Assembly: GCA_937876225.1 (NCBI GenBank) | Contig: CALFIC010000056.1 | Span: forward strand, 1 to 10,762 | DNA length: 10,762 bases | Source of the DNA: an uncultured Chloroflexota bacterium | Lineage (GTDB): Bacteria > Chloroflexota > Chloroflexia > Chloroflexales > Roseiflexaceae | Direction of reading: 5' to 3' | Shown here: piece by piece, positions 1 to 5,851 of the stretch | Layout of the letters: every line of letters starts with the position of its first letter | Numbering within the stretch: position 1 is the first letter of the stretch | Translations under genes and position numbers: made by a program | Notes under the pieces: model-generated | Databases searched by the model: none | The model's input: only the letters and a program-made list of their open reading frames with translations | Told to the model about the DNA's origin: nothing

Positions 1-23
1 CCTACACGACGCTCTTCCGATCT
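1..23. other. Illumina TruSeq adapter remnant (non-genomic)
   Basis: These 23 bases match, without mismatch, the last 23 bases of the Illumina TruSeq read-1/universal adapter, ending in the familiar GCTCTTCCGATCT. This is untrimmed library adapter at a contig end, not organism DNA. It happens to be open in the same frame as the adjacent ybeY fragment and would add the artefactual peptide LHDALPIS to it, the last residue straddling the junction. Genomic sequence should be taken as starting at base 24. Confidence 0.97.
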
Positions 24-217
24 CGATTTCGTGGCCGCATGTGCAACGTCAAGCGGCGGAGTACGGGCATAGCGAAGCACGCGAATTGGCGTTTTTGACG
101 GTGCACGGTATGTTGCACTTGCTGGGCTTTGACCATGAACGGAGCCCCGAAGAAGATGCGTTGATGCGCCAACACCAAGACGACATCATGGTTATCTTGC
201 AATTACCCCGAGCATAA
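24..217 (+). CDS. ybeY: Endoribonuclease YbeY, C-terminal part (5' truncated)
   Basis: This is the C-terminal part of the YbeY (UPF0054) zinc-dependent endoribonuclease, a cytoplasmic enzyme of 16S rRNA 3'-end maturation and ribosome quality control. The family's metal-binding signature is present as HGMLHLLGFDHE (bases 104-139), giving the three His ligands of H-x3-H-x5-H. Just upstream lies the typical run ELAFLTV. The remaining tail, rich in Glu, Asp and Gln and ending at TAA 215-217, is normal for the family. About 63 codons are visible; full-length members are about 150 residues, so most of the N-terminal half is missing because the contig ends here, not through mutation. The frame begins with the codon at 26. 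The undecaprenol kinase gene follows after 4 bases, an arrangement (ybeY then dgkA) common in Gram-positive and related bacteria. Confidence 0.95.
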
Positions 218-221
218 ACGT

Positions 222-608
222 ATGACACCACCACTGCCCCCACGCAATATCACCTTGCCGCAATCATTTGGGTTCGCCATCCGGGGGATTTGGTTGGTTG
301 CGCGCAGTGAGCGCAATTTCCAACTACATTTACTCGCGATTGTGTTCGTGGTTCCCTTGGCGGTTTTTCTGCATTGCAGTGCCCTAGATTGGGCGATATT
401 GTGCTTGGCGATGGGACTAGTGTTGGTGGCTGAAAGCCTCAATACGGCTATCGAAACGGTGGTCGATCTGGTGAGTCCTGACTACCATCCCTTGGCTGGT
501 CGTGCCAAAGACATCGCCGCTGGTGGCGTGTTGTTAGCGGCACTGACGGCGGTGGCGGTGGCGGGTTGGATTTTGTTGATACCGCTCTATTATCAATGGA
601 TAAAATGA
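222..608 (+). CDS. dgkA: DgkA-family kinase, probable undecaprenol kinase
   Basis: A 128-residue integral membrane kinase of the prokaryotic diacylglycerol kinase family. The family signature ESLNTAIETVVDL (residues 71-83) holds the catalytic and metal-binding Glu71, Asn74 and Glu78. GRAKDIAAGGVLL (93-105) supplies the conserved Lys96-Asp97, and an upstream SERN (29-32) matches the family's first acidic motif. Three hydrophobic segments are seen at about 35-50, 55-70 and 100-123, as expected for this trimeric membrane enzyme. Outside Proteobacteria these proteins usually phosphorylate undecaprenol to undecaprenyl phosphate, so that substrate is favoured over diacylglycerol, but sequence reading alone does not settle it. 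The ATG at 222 follows the ybeY stop by 4 bases without a clear SD sequence, suggesting translational coupling. The stop overlaps the next gene's start as ATGA. Confidence 0.93.
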   Translation: MTPPLPPRNITLPQSFGFAIRGIWLVARSERNFQLHLLAIVFVVPLAVFLHCSALDWAILCLAMGLVLVAESLNTAIETVVDLVSPDYHPLAGRAKDIAAGGVLLAALTAVAVAGWILLIPLYYQWIK

Positions 609-1813
609 TGAAAATATTAGCTTTGACCCCCTATGCGCCGTGGCCCCCCTATGGTGGTGGGACGATGCGGATTTATCAACTGCTCCGTGGTATCGCACAT
701 ACCCATAGCGTGACCTGTTTGACCTTTGTGCCCAATATTACCGATCAAGCCGCGGTACAGGCCCAAGTGGCTCCCGTGACCGTGATTGGTGTGGCGGGTC
801 CGGCTCCACGCAACCTGCGGCAACGGGCAGTGCAGACGCTGACTAACCCCTTGCCTGACATGGCGTTGCGCAATGTGGATGTCAGTTATCGCCAGCAACT
901 CGATGTGCTGTTGCAACAACGCTACTTTGATGTAGTGATTGCCTTTAGTATCGAGATGGCGCCCTACCTCGATGTCGTCAAAACATACGGAATTCCCACC
1001 TTGTTTGATGAATTCAATGCCGAATATGTTATCCAGCAACGGGCTGCTATGACCGATGCAGCCAATCCCTTGCGTTGGCATGGGGCGCTCTATTCGCTGA
1101 TTCAATGGCAAAAGTTGAAGTATTTTGAAAAAAATATGCTGGCGACGGTGAATGGGGTCACGGTGGTATCGACGGGTGATGCCCAGACGTTGTCACAGTT
1201 GGTCCCCACGGTGACCCCATATGTAGTCCCCAATGGCGTCGATACAAGTTATTTTGACCGCCGCCGCGTGGTGCCGCATCCGTTTGTACGGCCTACATTG
1301 GTATTTAGTGGCACATTGGATTATCGTCCCAACATCGATGCCTTGCGGTGGTTCGTGGCGCAGGTATTGCCGTTAGTGCGCAAGGCTGTTCCTGACGTGG
1401 TGTTGGTGGCAGTGGGGCGCCGTCCGACTCCTGCGTTGCTGGCGTTGCAAGCGGCCGGCGAGGTGTCGTTGACAGGTGAAGTACCCGACACGCGGGCCTA
1501 TTTGTGTGGCGCCCATGCCTATGTGGTGCCGATGAGAATTGGTGGTGGCGTACGCCTCAAGGTACTCGAGGCGATGGCCCTCGAAGTGCCAATTGTGAGT
1601 ACGAGCCTTGGGGTCGAAGGGATTGATGGACTCAACGATACCCACTGCAAGATAGCCGATACGCCCGACGCCATGGCGGTAGCCATTGTCGAGACGTTGG
1701 CGACCCCCCCGGTGACCAAGCCTACCCGTGATTTTGTGGTGGCCAACTATGATTGGCGTGTGATTGTGCCACATTTCTTGCAGGCAATTGCCAATACCGC
1801 AATCGTAAACTAA
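605..1813 (+). CDS. GT-B fold glycosyltransferase, GT4-like
   Basis: A 402-residue glycosyltransferase with two Rossmann halves. The N-terminus KILALTPYAPWPPYGGG (3-19) is the usual acceptor-side start of GT4-type enzymes. The donor-side half begins near residue 228 with TLVFSGTLDYRPN (231-243) and continues with LTGEVPDTRAYL (289-300) and the nucleotide-sugar loop RIGGGVRLKVLEAMA (311-325), then PIVSTSLGVEGI. In the E-x7-E motif the second Glu is present (Glu322), but the first position is Gly314, as in the IGGG subgroup of GT4-like enzymes. No signal peptide is seen, so it is probably cytoplasmic or membrane-associated. Donor and acceptor cannot be told; linkage to the undecaprenol kinase gene suggests envelope polysaccharide or glycolipid synthesis. 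The start was set at ATG 605, overlapping the kinase stop as ATGA. ATG 608 is nearly equivalent, and upstream in-frame starts at 566 and 596 lie inside the kinase gene. Confidence 0.9.
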   Translation: MMKILALTPYAPWPPYGGGTMRIYQLLRGIAHTHSVTCLTFVPNITDQAAVQAQVAPVTVIGVAGPAPRNLRQRAVQTLTNPLPDMALRNVDVSYRQQLDVLLQQRYFDVVIAFSIEMAPYLDVVKTYGIPTLFDEFNAEYVIQQRAAMTDAANPLRWHGALYSLIQWQKLKYFEKNMLATVNGVTVVSTGDAQTLSQLVPTVTPYVVPNGVDTSYFDRRRVVPHPFVRPTLVFSGTLDYRPNIDALRWFVAQVLPLVRKAVPDVVLVAVGRRPTPALLALQAAGEVSLTGEVPDTRAYLCGAHAYVVPMRIGGGVRLKVLEAMALEVPIVSTSLGVEGIDGLNDTHCKIADTPDAMAVAIVETLATPPVTKPTRDFVVANYDWRVIVPHFLQAIANTAIVN

Positions 1814-1823
1814 TTGTTTACGG

Positions 1824-1829
1824 TATAAT
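1824..1829 (+). promoter_or_regulatory. Possible -10 element before the small-protein gene
   Basis: A perfect TATAAT sits in the 68-base AT-rich gap between the glycosyltransferase stop and the next start, and would give a leader of about 45 bases. I see no acceptable -35 hexamer at 16-18 bases upstream and no TGn extension, so this is a weak call based on the hexamer and local AT richness alone. Confidence 0.3.
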
Positions 1830-1881
1830 TGTATATATTTCCTAGATGTGCAGCTGATAGTGCAAACAGAGAGTAATAGCA

Positions 1882-2250
1882 ATGAATGATGCGCGAACGC
1901 AAATGCTTGAACGCATATCCGAAGACGAATCATTGGTTGGTGACCTTGAAGGGGATCAAGCAACTCAATTACGTGAATGGGCTACTACGACTGCTGAATC
2001 AATTGCGCAACGGGAAGACCTCGATGACCAAACTGTGGCTGCCCAACTCGATGCGATTCGCACTGCTGCACGGATAACAGCCGCCAATGGGGGTGACGTC
2101 ACCCAAGCCCAAGCCAATTTTGCTCAGGTATTACGCGCCTCTGACCGTACCATGGCCATTCGCACGACTCCGCTCCGCCCGATTCAACCGCCTGCCCCTC
2201 CGAGTTTATGGCAACGTTTCAAGTCGTTTTGGCGTAAAGAGAACAAATAA
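1882..2250 (+). CDS. Uncharacterised 122-residue acidic protein
   Basis: I do not recognise this family. The protein has no signal peptide or membrane segment. Residues 1-95 look like an all-helical, Asp/Glu/Gln/Ala-rich domain beginning with ARTQMLERISEDESL. A short Pro-rich stretch follows (PLRPIQPPAPP, 97-107), then a basic, aromatic, amphipathic tail SLWQRFKSFWRKENK (108-122) that could touch a membrane or a partner protein. The ATG at 1882 has an AGAGAG purine run about 10 bases upstream. The stop codon overlaps the start of the PLD-family gene by one base (TAATG), so the two are probably co-translated and may act together. Codon use looks like that of the neighbours, with no sign of recent transfer. 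A real gene is strongly suggested by the coupling and coherent composition; its role is unknown. Confidence 0.8.
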   Translation: MNDARTQMLERISEDESLVGDLEGDQATQLREWATTTAESIAQREDLDDQTVAAQLDAIRTAARITAANGGDVTQAQANFAQVLRASDRTMAIRTTPLRPIQPPAPPSLWQRFKSFWRKENK

Positions 2251-3446
2251 TGAACAAGAATAATCTGCCAAAGGATTGGCGTGTCTTGCTGTTGATTGCA
2301 GTGGTGTTGTTGGTTGCGTTGTTCTTCAAAGAACAAATCAACCCCACTAGCGAGCCTGATAGTAGTAATCCTATCCCTACCGTCGACAGTAATCCCGCTG
2401 AACCCGACACCAATCCGACGGGGCCTACGCCCAGCGACCCATCGGCGCCAATTGTGCCAGTCAAAGGGGTGACGTTGTATACCACCACGCCCTCATTGGT
2501 CTATCCCGATGTGGCCGCTAAACGCAAACAACCACCGATGTACAAAGCGTTTTTGGCCGATATCGCTGCCGCCAAATCTACCATCGACATCGCGGTGTTT
2601 GATATCGATTTGCCCGAGCTCCGTGATGCGCTCCTTGCCGCCAACAAACGGGGGGTGACGGTACGCTTGGCCTACGACGATACCAATCTTACCGATGCGC
2701 GGGTGTCCCAACTGGTTGGCGCCCTGCAAGACGCCAAAATCGAGGTTATTGCCGATGGCCGGCCTCCATTTATGCACGAAAAAATTGCTGCCATCGATGA
2801 CAACATCGTCTGGACGGGCTCGTGGAACCTGACATTCAATGACACCTACCGCAACAACAATCAAGTGTGGCGCTTTATCAATAGCACCATGGCAGAAATG
2901 TACCATCAGGAAATTGACCAATTGATGAGTGGGAAGTTTGGCGTCGACAAAGTCAGTCATGCACCCTACCCGACGATTAAATTGCCAGATGGTGATTATA
3001 CATTCTTCTTTTCGCCAGTTGACGGCATCAACAAACGTGTGGTTGCAGCTATCAACGCTGCGCAAAAAAACGTGCGCTTTTTGGCGTTTTCGTATACCGA
3101 CAAAGCGATTAGCCAAGCCATGATTGCCGCCCACAAACGCAATTTGCCCGTACAAGGGGTGATGGAAACCCAAAACGTCAAGGGCACCGGTTCTGCCTTC
3201 CCCGCATTGCAATCGGCCGGGGTTGATATATTGCAAGATGGTAATTGCTATATCATGCATCACAAAACCATCATCATCGATGATGAAACCGTGGTTACTG
3301 GTTCGTATAACTTCACCAAAAATGCAGAACAGAACAACGACGAGAATTTGCTCATCATCCATAGCCCCAGTTTGGCTGCCCAGATGATTGCAGAGTATAA
3401 ATTAGTCCGAGCCCAAGCAGAGCAACCAACAACGTGTGGCAAATAG
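2250..3446 (+). CDS. Membrane-anchored phospholipase D-superfamily protein (two HKD motifs)
   Basis: A 398-residue protein. A short basic N-terminus is followed by one hydrophobic segment at residues 11-26 that acts as an uncleaved anchor or signal peptide, then a low-complexity Pro/Ser/Asp/Thr linker (31-70), then a PLD-type catalytic region (about 74-390) predicted to lie outside the membrane. Both active-site motifs H-x-K-x4-D are intact: His176/Lys178/Asp183 and His337/Lys339/Asp344. They are followed by TGSWNLT and TGSYNFT. The superfamily includes Nuc-type endonucleases, cardiolipin synthases and phospholipases. The TGSYNFT..AE.NN.EN pattern and single-pass architecture favour a nuclease-like or generic PLD hydrolase over cardiolipin synthase, which normally has two membrane helices, but the substrate is undetermined. 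The ATG at 2250 overlaps the previous stop (TAATG) and has an AAAGAGA purine run upstream. Confidence 0.88.
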   Translation: MNKNNLPKDWRVLLLIAVVLLVALFFKEQINPTSEPDSSNPIPTVDSNPAEPDTNPTGPTPSDPSAPIVPVKGVTLYTTTPSLVYPDVAAKRKQPPMYKAFLADIAAAKSTIDIAVFDIDLPELRDALLAANKRGVTVRLAYDDTNLTDARVSQLVGALQDAKIEVIADGRPPFMHEKIAAIDDNIVWTGSWNLTFNDTYRNNNQVWRFINSTMAEMYHQEIDQLMSGKFGVDKVSHAPYPTIKLPDGDYTFFFSPVDGINKRVVAAINAAQKNVRFLAFSYTDKAISQAMIAAHKRNLPVQGVMETQNVKGTGSAFPALQSAGVDILQDGNCYIMHHKTIIIDDETVVTGSYNFTKNAEQNNDENLLIIHSPSLAAQMIAEYKLVRAQAEQPTTCGK

Positions 3447-3468
3447 AATTCCGCACTACACAGAAAAC

Positions 3469-3473
3469 AGAGG
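3469..3473 (+). promoter_or_regulatory. Ribosome binding site of uppP
   Basis: AGAGG lies 7 bases before ATG 3481. It supports this start, which gives UppP a longer N-terminus than usual. Confidence 0.65.
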
Positions 3474-3480
3474 CACCTGA

Positions 3481-4353
3481 ATGACACGGTTGACACAAGT
3501 ATTCGCGGCGGGAGTGGTGGTGTTGGCAGTTATTGCGGTTGTACTTGGTAATTCAGCAGCTTTTGTGATGGGGGCACTTCAAGGAGTAACCGAGTTTTTG
3601 CCGATTTCGTCCTCTGCCCATTTGATTTTGTTGCCGTGGTTGTTTGGTTGGCAAGACCCGCTACTCAATTCGTTGACCTTTGATGTGGCCTTACACATTG
3701 GTACGTTGGTGGCGGTAGTAGCCTACTTCTGGAGCGATTGGATGTCATTGCTCAAGGCAGTGCCCCAACTCGCCCGCCCGCAACAGTCGCAACCGGCGAT
3801 GATGTTGTGGGCGGTGATTATCGCCACGATTCCGGCAGCAATTGCAGGAATTTTGTTCCAAAAACCGATTGAAGCTTATTTGCGGTCGCCGTTGCAAATC
3901 GCCGTGGTATTGGCGGTAATGGGGTTAGTGATTGCATTCATCGATCGACGGAGTGCTGCGACCCGCGAGTTGACGTCACTGACCTGGCGTGATGCTCTCT
4001 GGATTGGTGTGGCGCAGACCTTGGCGTTGATGCCGGGTGTGTCACGCTCGGGGGCGACCATGAGTGCAGGTCGAGCGTTGCAGTTTGATCGGGCAGCCGC
4101 CGCGCGCTTTTCGTTTTTGTTGAGCATGCCGATTACCTTGGCTGCCGTCGTCATGAAGCTCAAAGACCTATTGGCCGTCAGTGGCAACGACGTGGTCACG
4201 GTAGTGATTGGTATTGTGACGTCGGCGGTGGTGGGCTGGTTGGTGATTGATTTGATGCTCCAGTGGATTCGCCGGATAGGCTTCGGCTGGTTTGCCTACT
4301 ACCGCATCGTAATGGCAATCGTCGTGATTGGTTTGTGGTTCCTTCGTGGCTAA
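3481..4353 (+). CDS. uppP: Undecaprenyl-diphosphatase UppP (BacA)
   Basis: A 290-residue polytopic membrane enzyme that dephosphorylates undecaprenyl diphosphate to the monophosphate carrier used for peptidoglycan and other envelope glycans; over-expression of the family gives bacitracin resistance. Both family signatures are present: QGVTEFLPISSSAH (residues 34-47; Glu38 and His47 correspond to the catalytic Glu and His) and LMPGVSRSGATM (183-194; Arg189). Hydrophobic segments run to the C-terminus, ending FLRG. The (E/Q)xxxE motif has Gln34 at its first position, a common variant. The N-terminus carries some 15 extra, mostly hydrophobic residues compared with the usual start just before the first signature; the SD at 3469 supports this longer form. 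The gene lies 34 bases after the PLD-family gene, so they may share a transcript. Paired with the undecaprenol kinase upstream, it completes lipid-carrier recycling. Confidence 0.95.
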   Translation: MTRLTQVFAAGVVVLAVIAVVLGNSAAFVMGALQGVTEFLPISSSAHLILLPWLFGWQDPLLNSLTFDVALHIGTLVAVVAYFWSDWMSLLKAVPQLARPQQSQPAMMLWAVIIATIPAAIAGILFQKPIEAYLRSPLQIAVVLAVMGLVIAFIDRRSAATRELTSLTWRDALWIGVAQTLALMPGVSRSGATMSAGRALQFDRAAAARFSFLLSMPITLAAVVMKLKDLLAVSGNDVVTVVIGIVTSAVVGWLVIDLMLQWIRRIGFGWFAYYRIVMAIVVIGLWFLRG

Positions 4354-4378
4354 TGATACTCCGTGGTATACTCCATAA

Positions 4379-4393
4379 TTAACTAAGTGTTAA
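4379..4393. repeat. Short AT-rich inverted repeat
   Basis: TTAAC-taagt-GTTAA is a perfect 5-bp inverted repeat with a 5-base centre, 26 bases after the uppP stop and just ahead of the larger hairpin. It could be a half-helix-spaced operator, but AT-rich repeats this short arise by chance, so it is recorded as weak. Confidence 0.3.
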
Positions 4394-4401
4394 ATACTGT
4401 A

Positions 4402-4452
4402 CATCGGGTAATCAATTTGTTGCGTGATGCGCCGTAATTGATTTACCCGATG
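4402..4452. repeat. 51-base imperfect hairpin between uppP and fabF
   Basis: The left arm 4402-4417 pairs with the right arm 4436-4452 over 16 base pairs, with a single bulged T at 4442. Outer arms read CATCGGGTAA and TTTACCCGATG. The 18-base loop contains a further GCG/CGC mini-stem (4422-4424 with 4430-4432). No T-tract follows the right arm, so it does not look like a standard Rho-independent terminator. It sits about 48 bases before the preferred fabF start and could be a 5'-leader structure, a protein-binding palindrome, or a copy of a dispersed REP-like repeat. The structure itself is plainly visible; its role is unknown. Confidence 0.75.
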
Positions 4453-4487
4453 GGTGGTGTCTGAGCATTGTACAAATGGAGTGGCAA

Positions 4488-4493
4488 AAGGGG
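4488..4493 (+). promoter_or_regulatory. Ribosome binding site deciding the fabF-like start
   Basis: AAGGGG lies 6 bases before ATG 4500. The alternative in-frame ATG at 4476 has no SD sequence in front of it, so this site favours 4500. Confidence 0.65.
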
Positions 4494-4499
4494 TTGGGT

Positions 4500-5849
4500 A
4501 TGCATACTGAATATACACGGGGAATATTGCGCCAACGCCTCGCATCGTTGGGGTTGCGTGGTGTCGCACTAGAATCCGCCATAGAAGCGACGGTCGAAAG
4601 TGTCGACCCCGATGATTTGCGCGTCGTCGTCACCGGCCTGGGTGTGGCTGCGCCGAATGGTGTGGGCGTCGATTTGTTTTGGAAAAACATGCTGGCGGGT
4701 AAAAGTGGGGTCGGTCCAGTGACCGTCTGCGACCCTGGTGATGCCGCGGTGCGGATTGCCGCCCAAGTCCCTGATTTCGACCCGCGTGAATTCATGGATG
4801 CCAAAGAGGCCCGCCGCATCTCACGGGCCAGTCAGCTCGCTGTGGCCGCTGCCCGTATGGCCGTCGCCGATGCCCAACTCGACATCAACGACGCCAATCG
4901 CGATCGCATCGGTGCCATGATTGCCGATGGTTCTTCATCGGCGCTCGATACCGAGCAAGCCGTCGAGACCATCGTTACCCGGGGCTCTGCCAAAGTCAAT
5001 CCCTTTTATATCACCTTGTCGTTACCCAACATGCCGTCGTGCCAAGTCTCGATCCAGCTCGGTTTGACCGGCTACAACACCACCATCGCTACGGCTTGTG
5101 CAGCCAGCACCCAATCAATCGGTGAAGCGGTCAACGTGTTGTTGCGGGGTGATGCCGATGTGATTTTGGCGGGGGGGAGCGAAGCCCCTATCGCCCGCTT
5201 GGGCTTGGCGAGTTTTGCGGCTGCCCGAGCCTTGTCGATGCGCAACGACGAACCACAGCGTGCCTCACGCCCCTTTGATGTCAATCGCGATGGCTTTGTG
5301 CTGGGCGAAGGTGCTGGGATTTTGGTGCTCGAACGGCTGAGTCACGCCAAACGGCGAGGTGCCCGGATTGTGGCCGAAGTCATCGGTTATGGCTCGACTA
5401 GCGACGCATATCACGTCACATCGCCCCATCCCGAAGGGCGGGGAGCCGTGCGGGCCATGCAAATCGCTTTGAAGCATGCCCAACTCCTGCCAGCGCAGGT
5501 CGACCATATCAATGCCCATGCCACCAGTACCCATGTGGGTGACATCGTCGAGACTGCGGCTATCAAACAAGTGTTTGGCGCACATGCCTACAATATTCCA
5601 ATTACCGCATCCAAATCAATGATTGGGCATTTGACGGCCGCCGCTGGTGCCGTCGAAGCCGTCGCCACCGTGCTGACGTTGCGTGATCAAATCATCCACC
5701 CGACGATTAACCTCGAGCAACCCGATCCCTTGTGCGACCTCGATTATGTGCCCAACGTGGCGCGCCCAGCCAAAATCGACGTGGCCTTGAGTAATTCGTT
5801 TGGCTTTGGTGGCATCAATGCCGTCATCGCCTTGCGGCGCTGGAAGTAA
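4500..5849 (+). CDS. fabF: Beta-ketoacyl-ACP synthase II-like (FabF/KAS II)
   Basis: A 449-residue thiolase-fold condensing enzyme that extends acyl-ACP with malonyl-ACP in type II fatty-acid synthesis. The family core starts at residue 41 with RVVVTGLGVAAPNG. All catalytic positions are seen: Cys200 in TACAAST, His340 in NAHATSTHVGD, Lys372 and His377 in SKSMIGHLTAAAGAVEA, plus the closing loop NSFGFGGINAV (432-442). KAS II proteins are usually about 410 residues and begin a few residues before RVVVTG; here about 40 extra residues precede it, of helical character (GILRQRLASLGL ... ALESAIEATVESV). The extension is in frame, has an SD in front, and uses normal codons from about codon 10, so it looks translated. 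ATG 4476 would add 8 more residues. The His motif reads HATST rather than the usual HGTST, and a specialised KAS (polyketide- or PUFA-type) cannot be excluded. holB follows 2 bases after the stop. Confidence 0.9.
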   Translation: MHTEYTRGILRQRLASLGLRGVALESAIEATVESVDPDDLRVVVTGLGVAAPNGVGVDLFWKNMLAGKSGVGPVTVCDPGDAAVRIAAQVPDFDPREFMDAKEARRISRASQLAVAAARMAVADAQLDINDANRDRIGAMIADGSSSALDTEQAVETIVTRGSAKVNPFYITLSLPNMPSCQVSIQLGLTGYNTTIATACAASTQSIGEAVNVLLRGDADVILAGGSEAPIARLGLASFAAARALSMRNDEPQRASRPFDVNRDGFVLGEGAGILVLERLSHAKRRGARIVAEVIGYGSTSDAYHVTSPHPEGRGAVRAMQIALKHAQLLPAQVDHINAHATSTHVGDIVETAAIKQVFGAHAYNIPITASKSMIGHLTAAAGAVEAVATVLTLRDQIIHPTINLEQPDPLCDLDYVPNVARPAKIDVALSNSFGFGGINAVIALRRWK

Positions 5850-5851
5850 CA

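Noticed and set aside
2493..3362. A 289-codon open frame on the minus strand.
   Set aside because: It lies wholly inside the PLD-family gene, whose two HKD motifs and domain order fix the plus-strand frame. The antisense protein has no recognisable motif and a His/Ile/Gly-rich composition typical of antisense reading.
3447..4499. Possible bacitracin-resistance cassette or mobile context around uppP.
   Set aside because: There is no transposase, integrase or flanking repeat, and codon use matches the neighbours. It reads as a housekeeping uppP.
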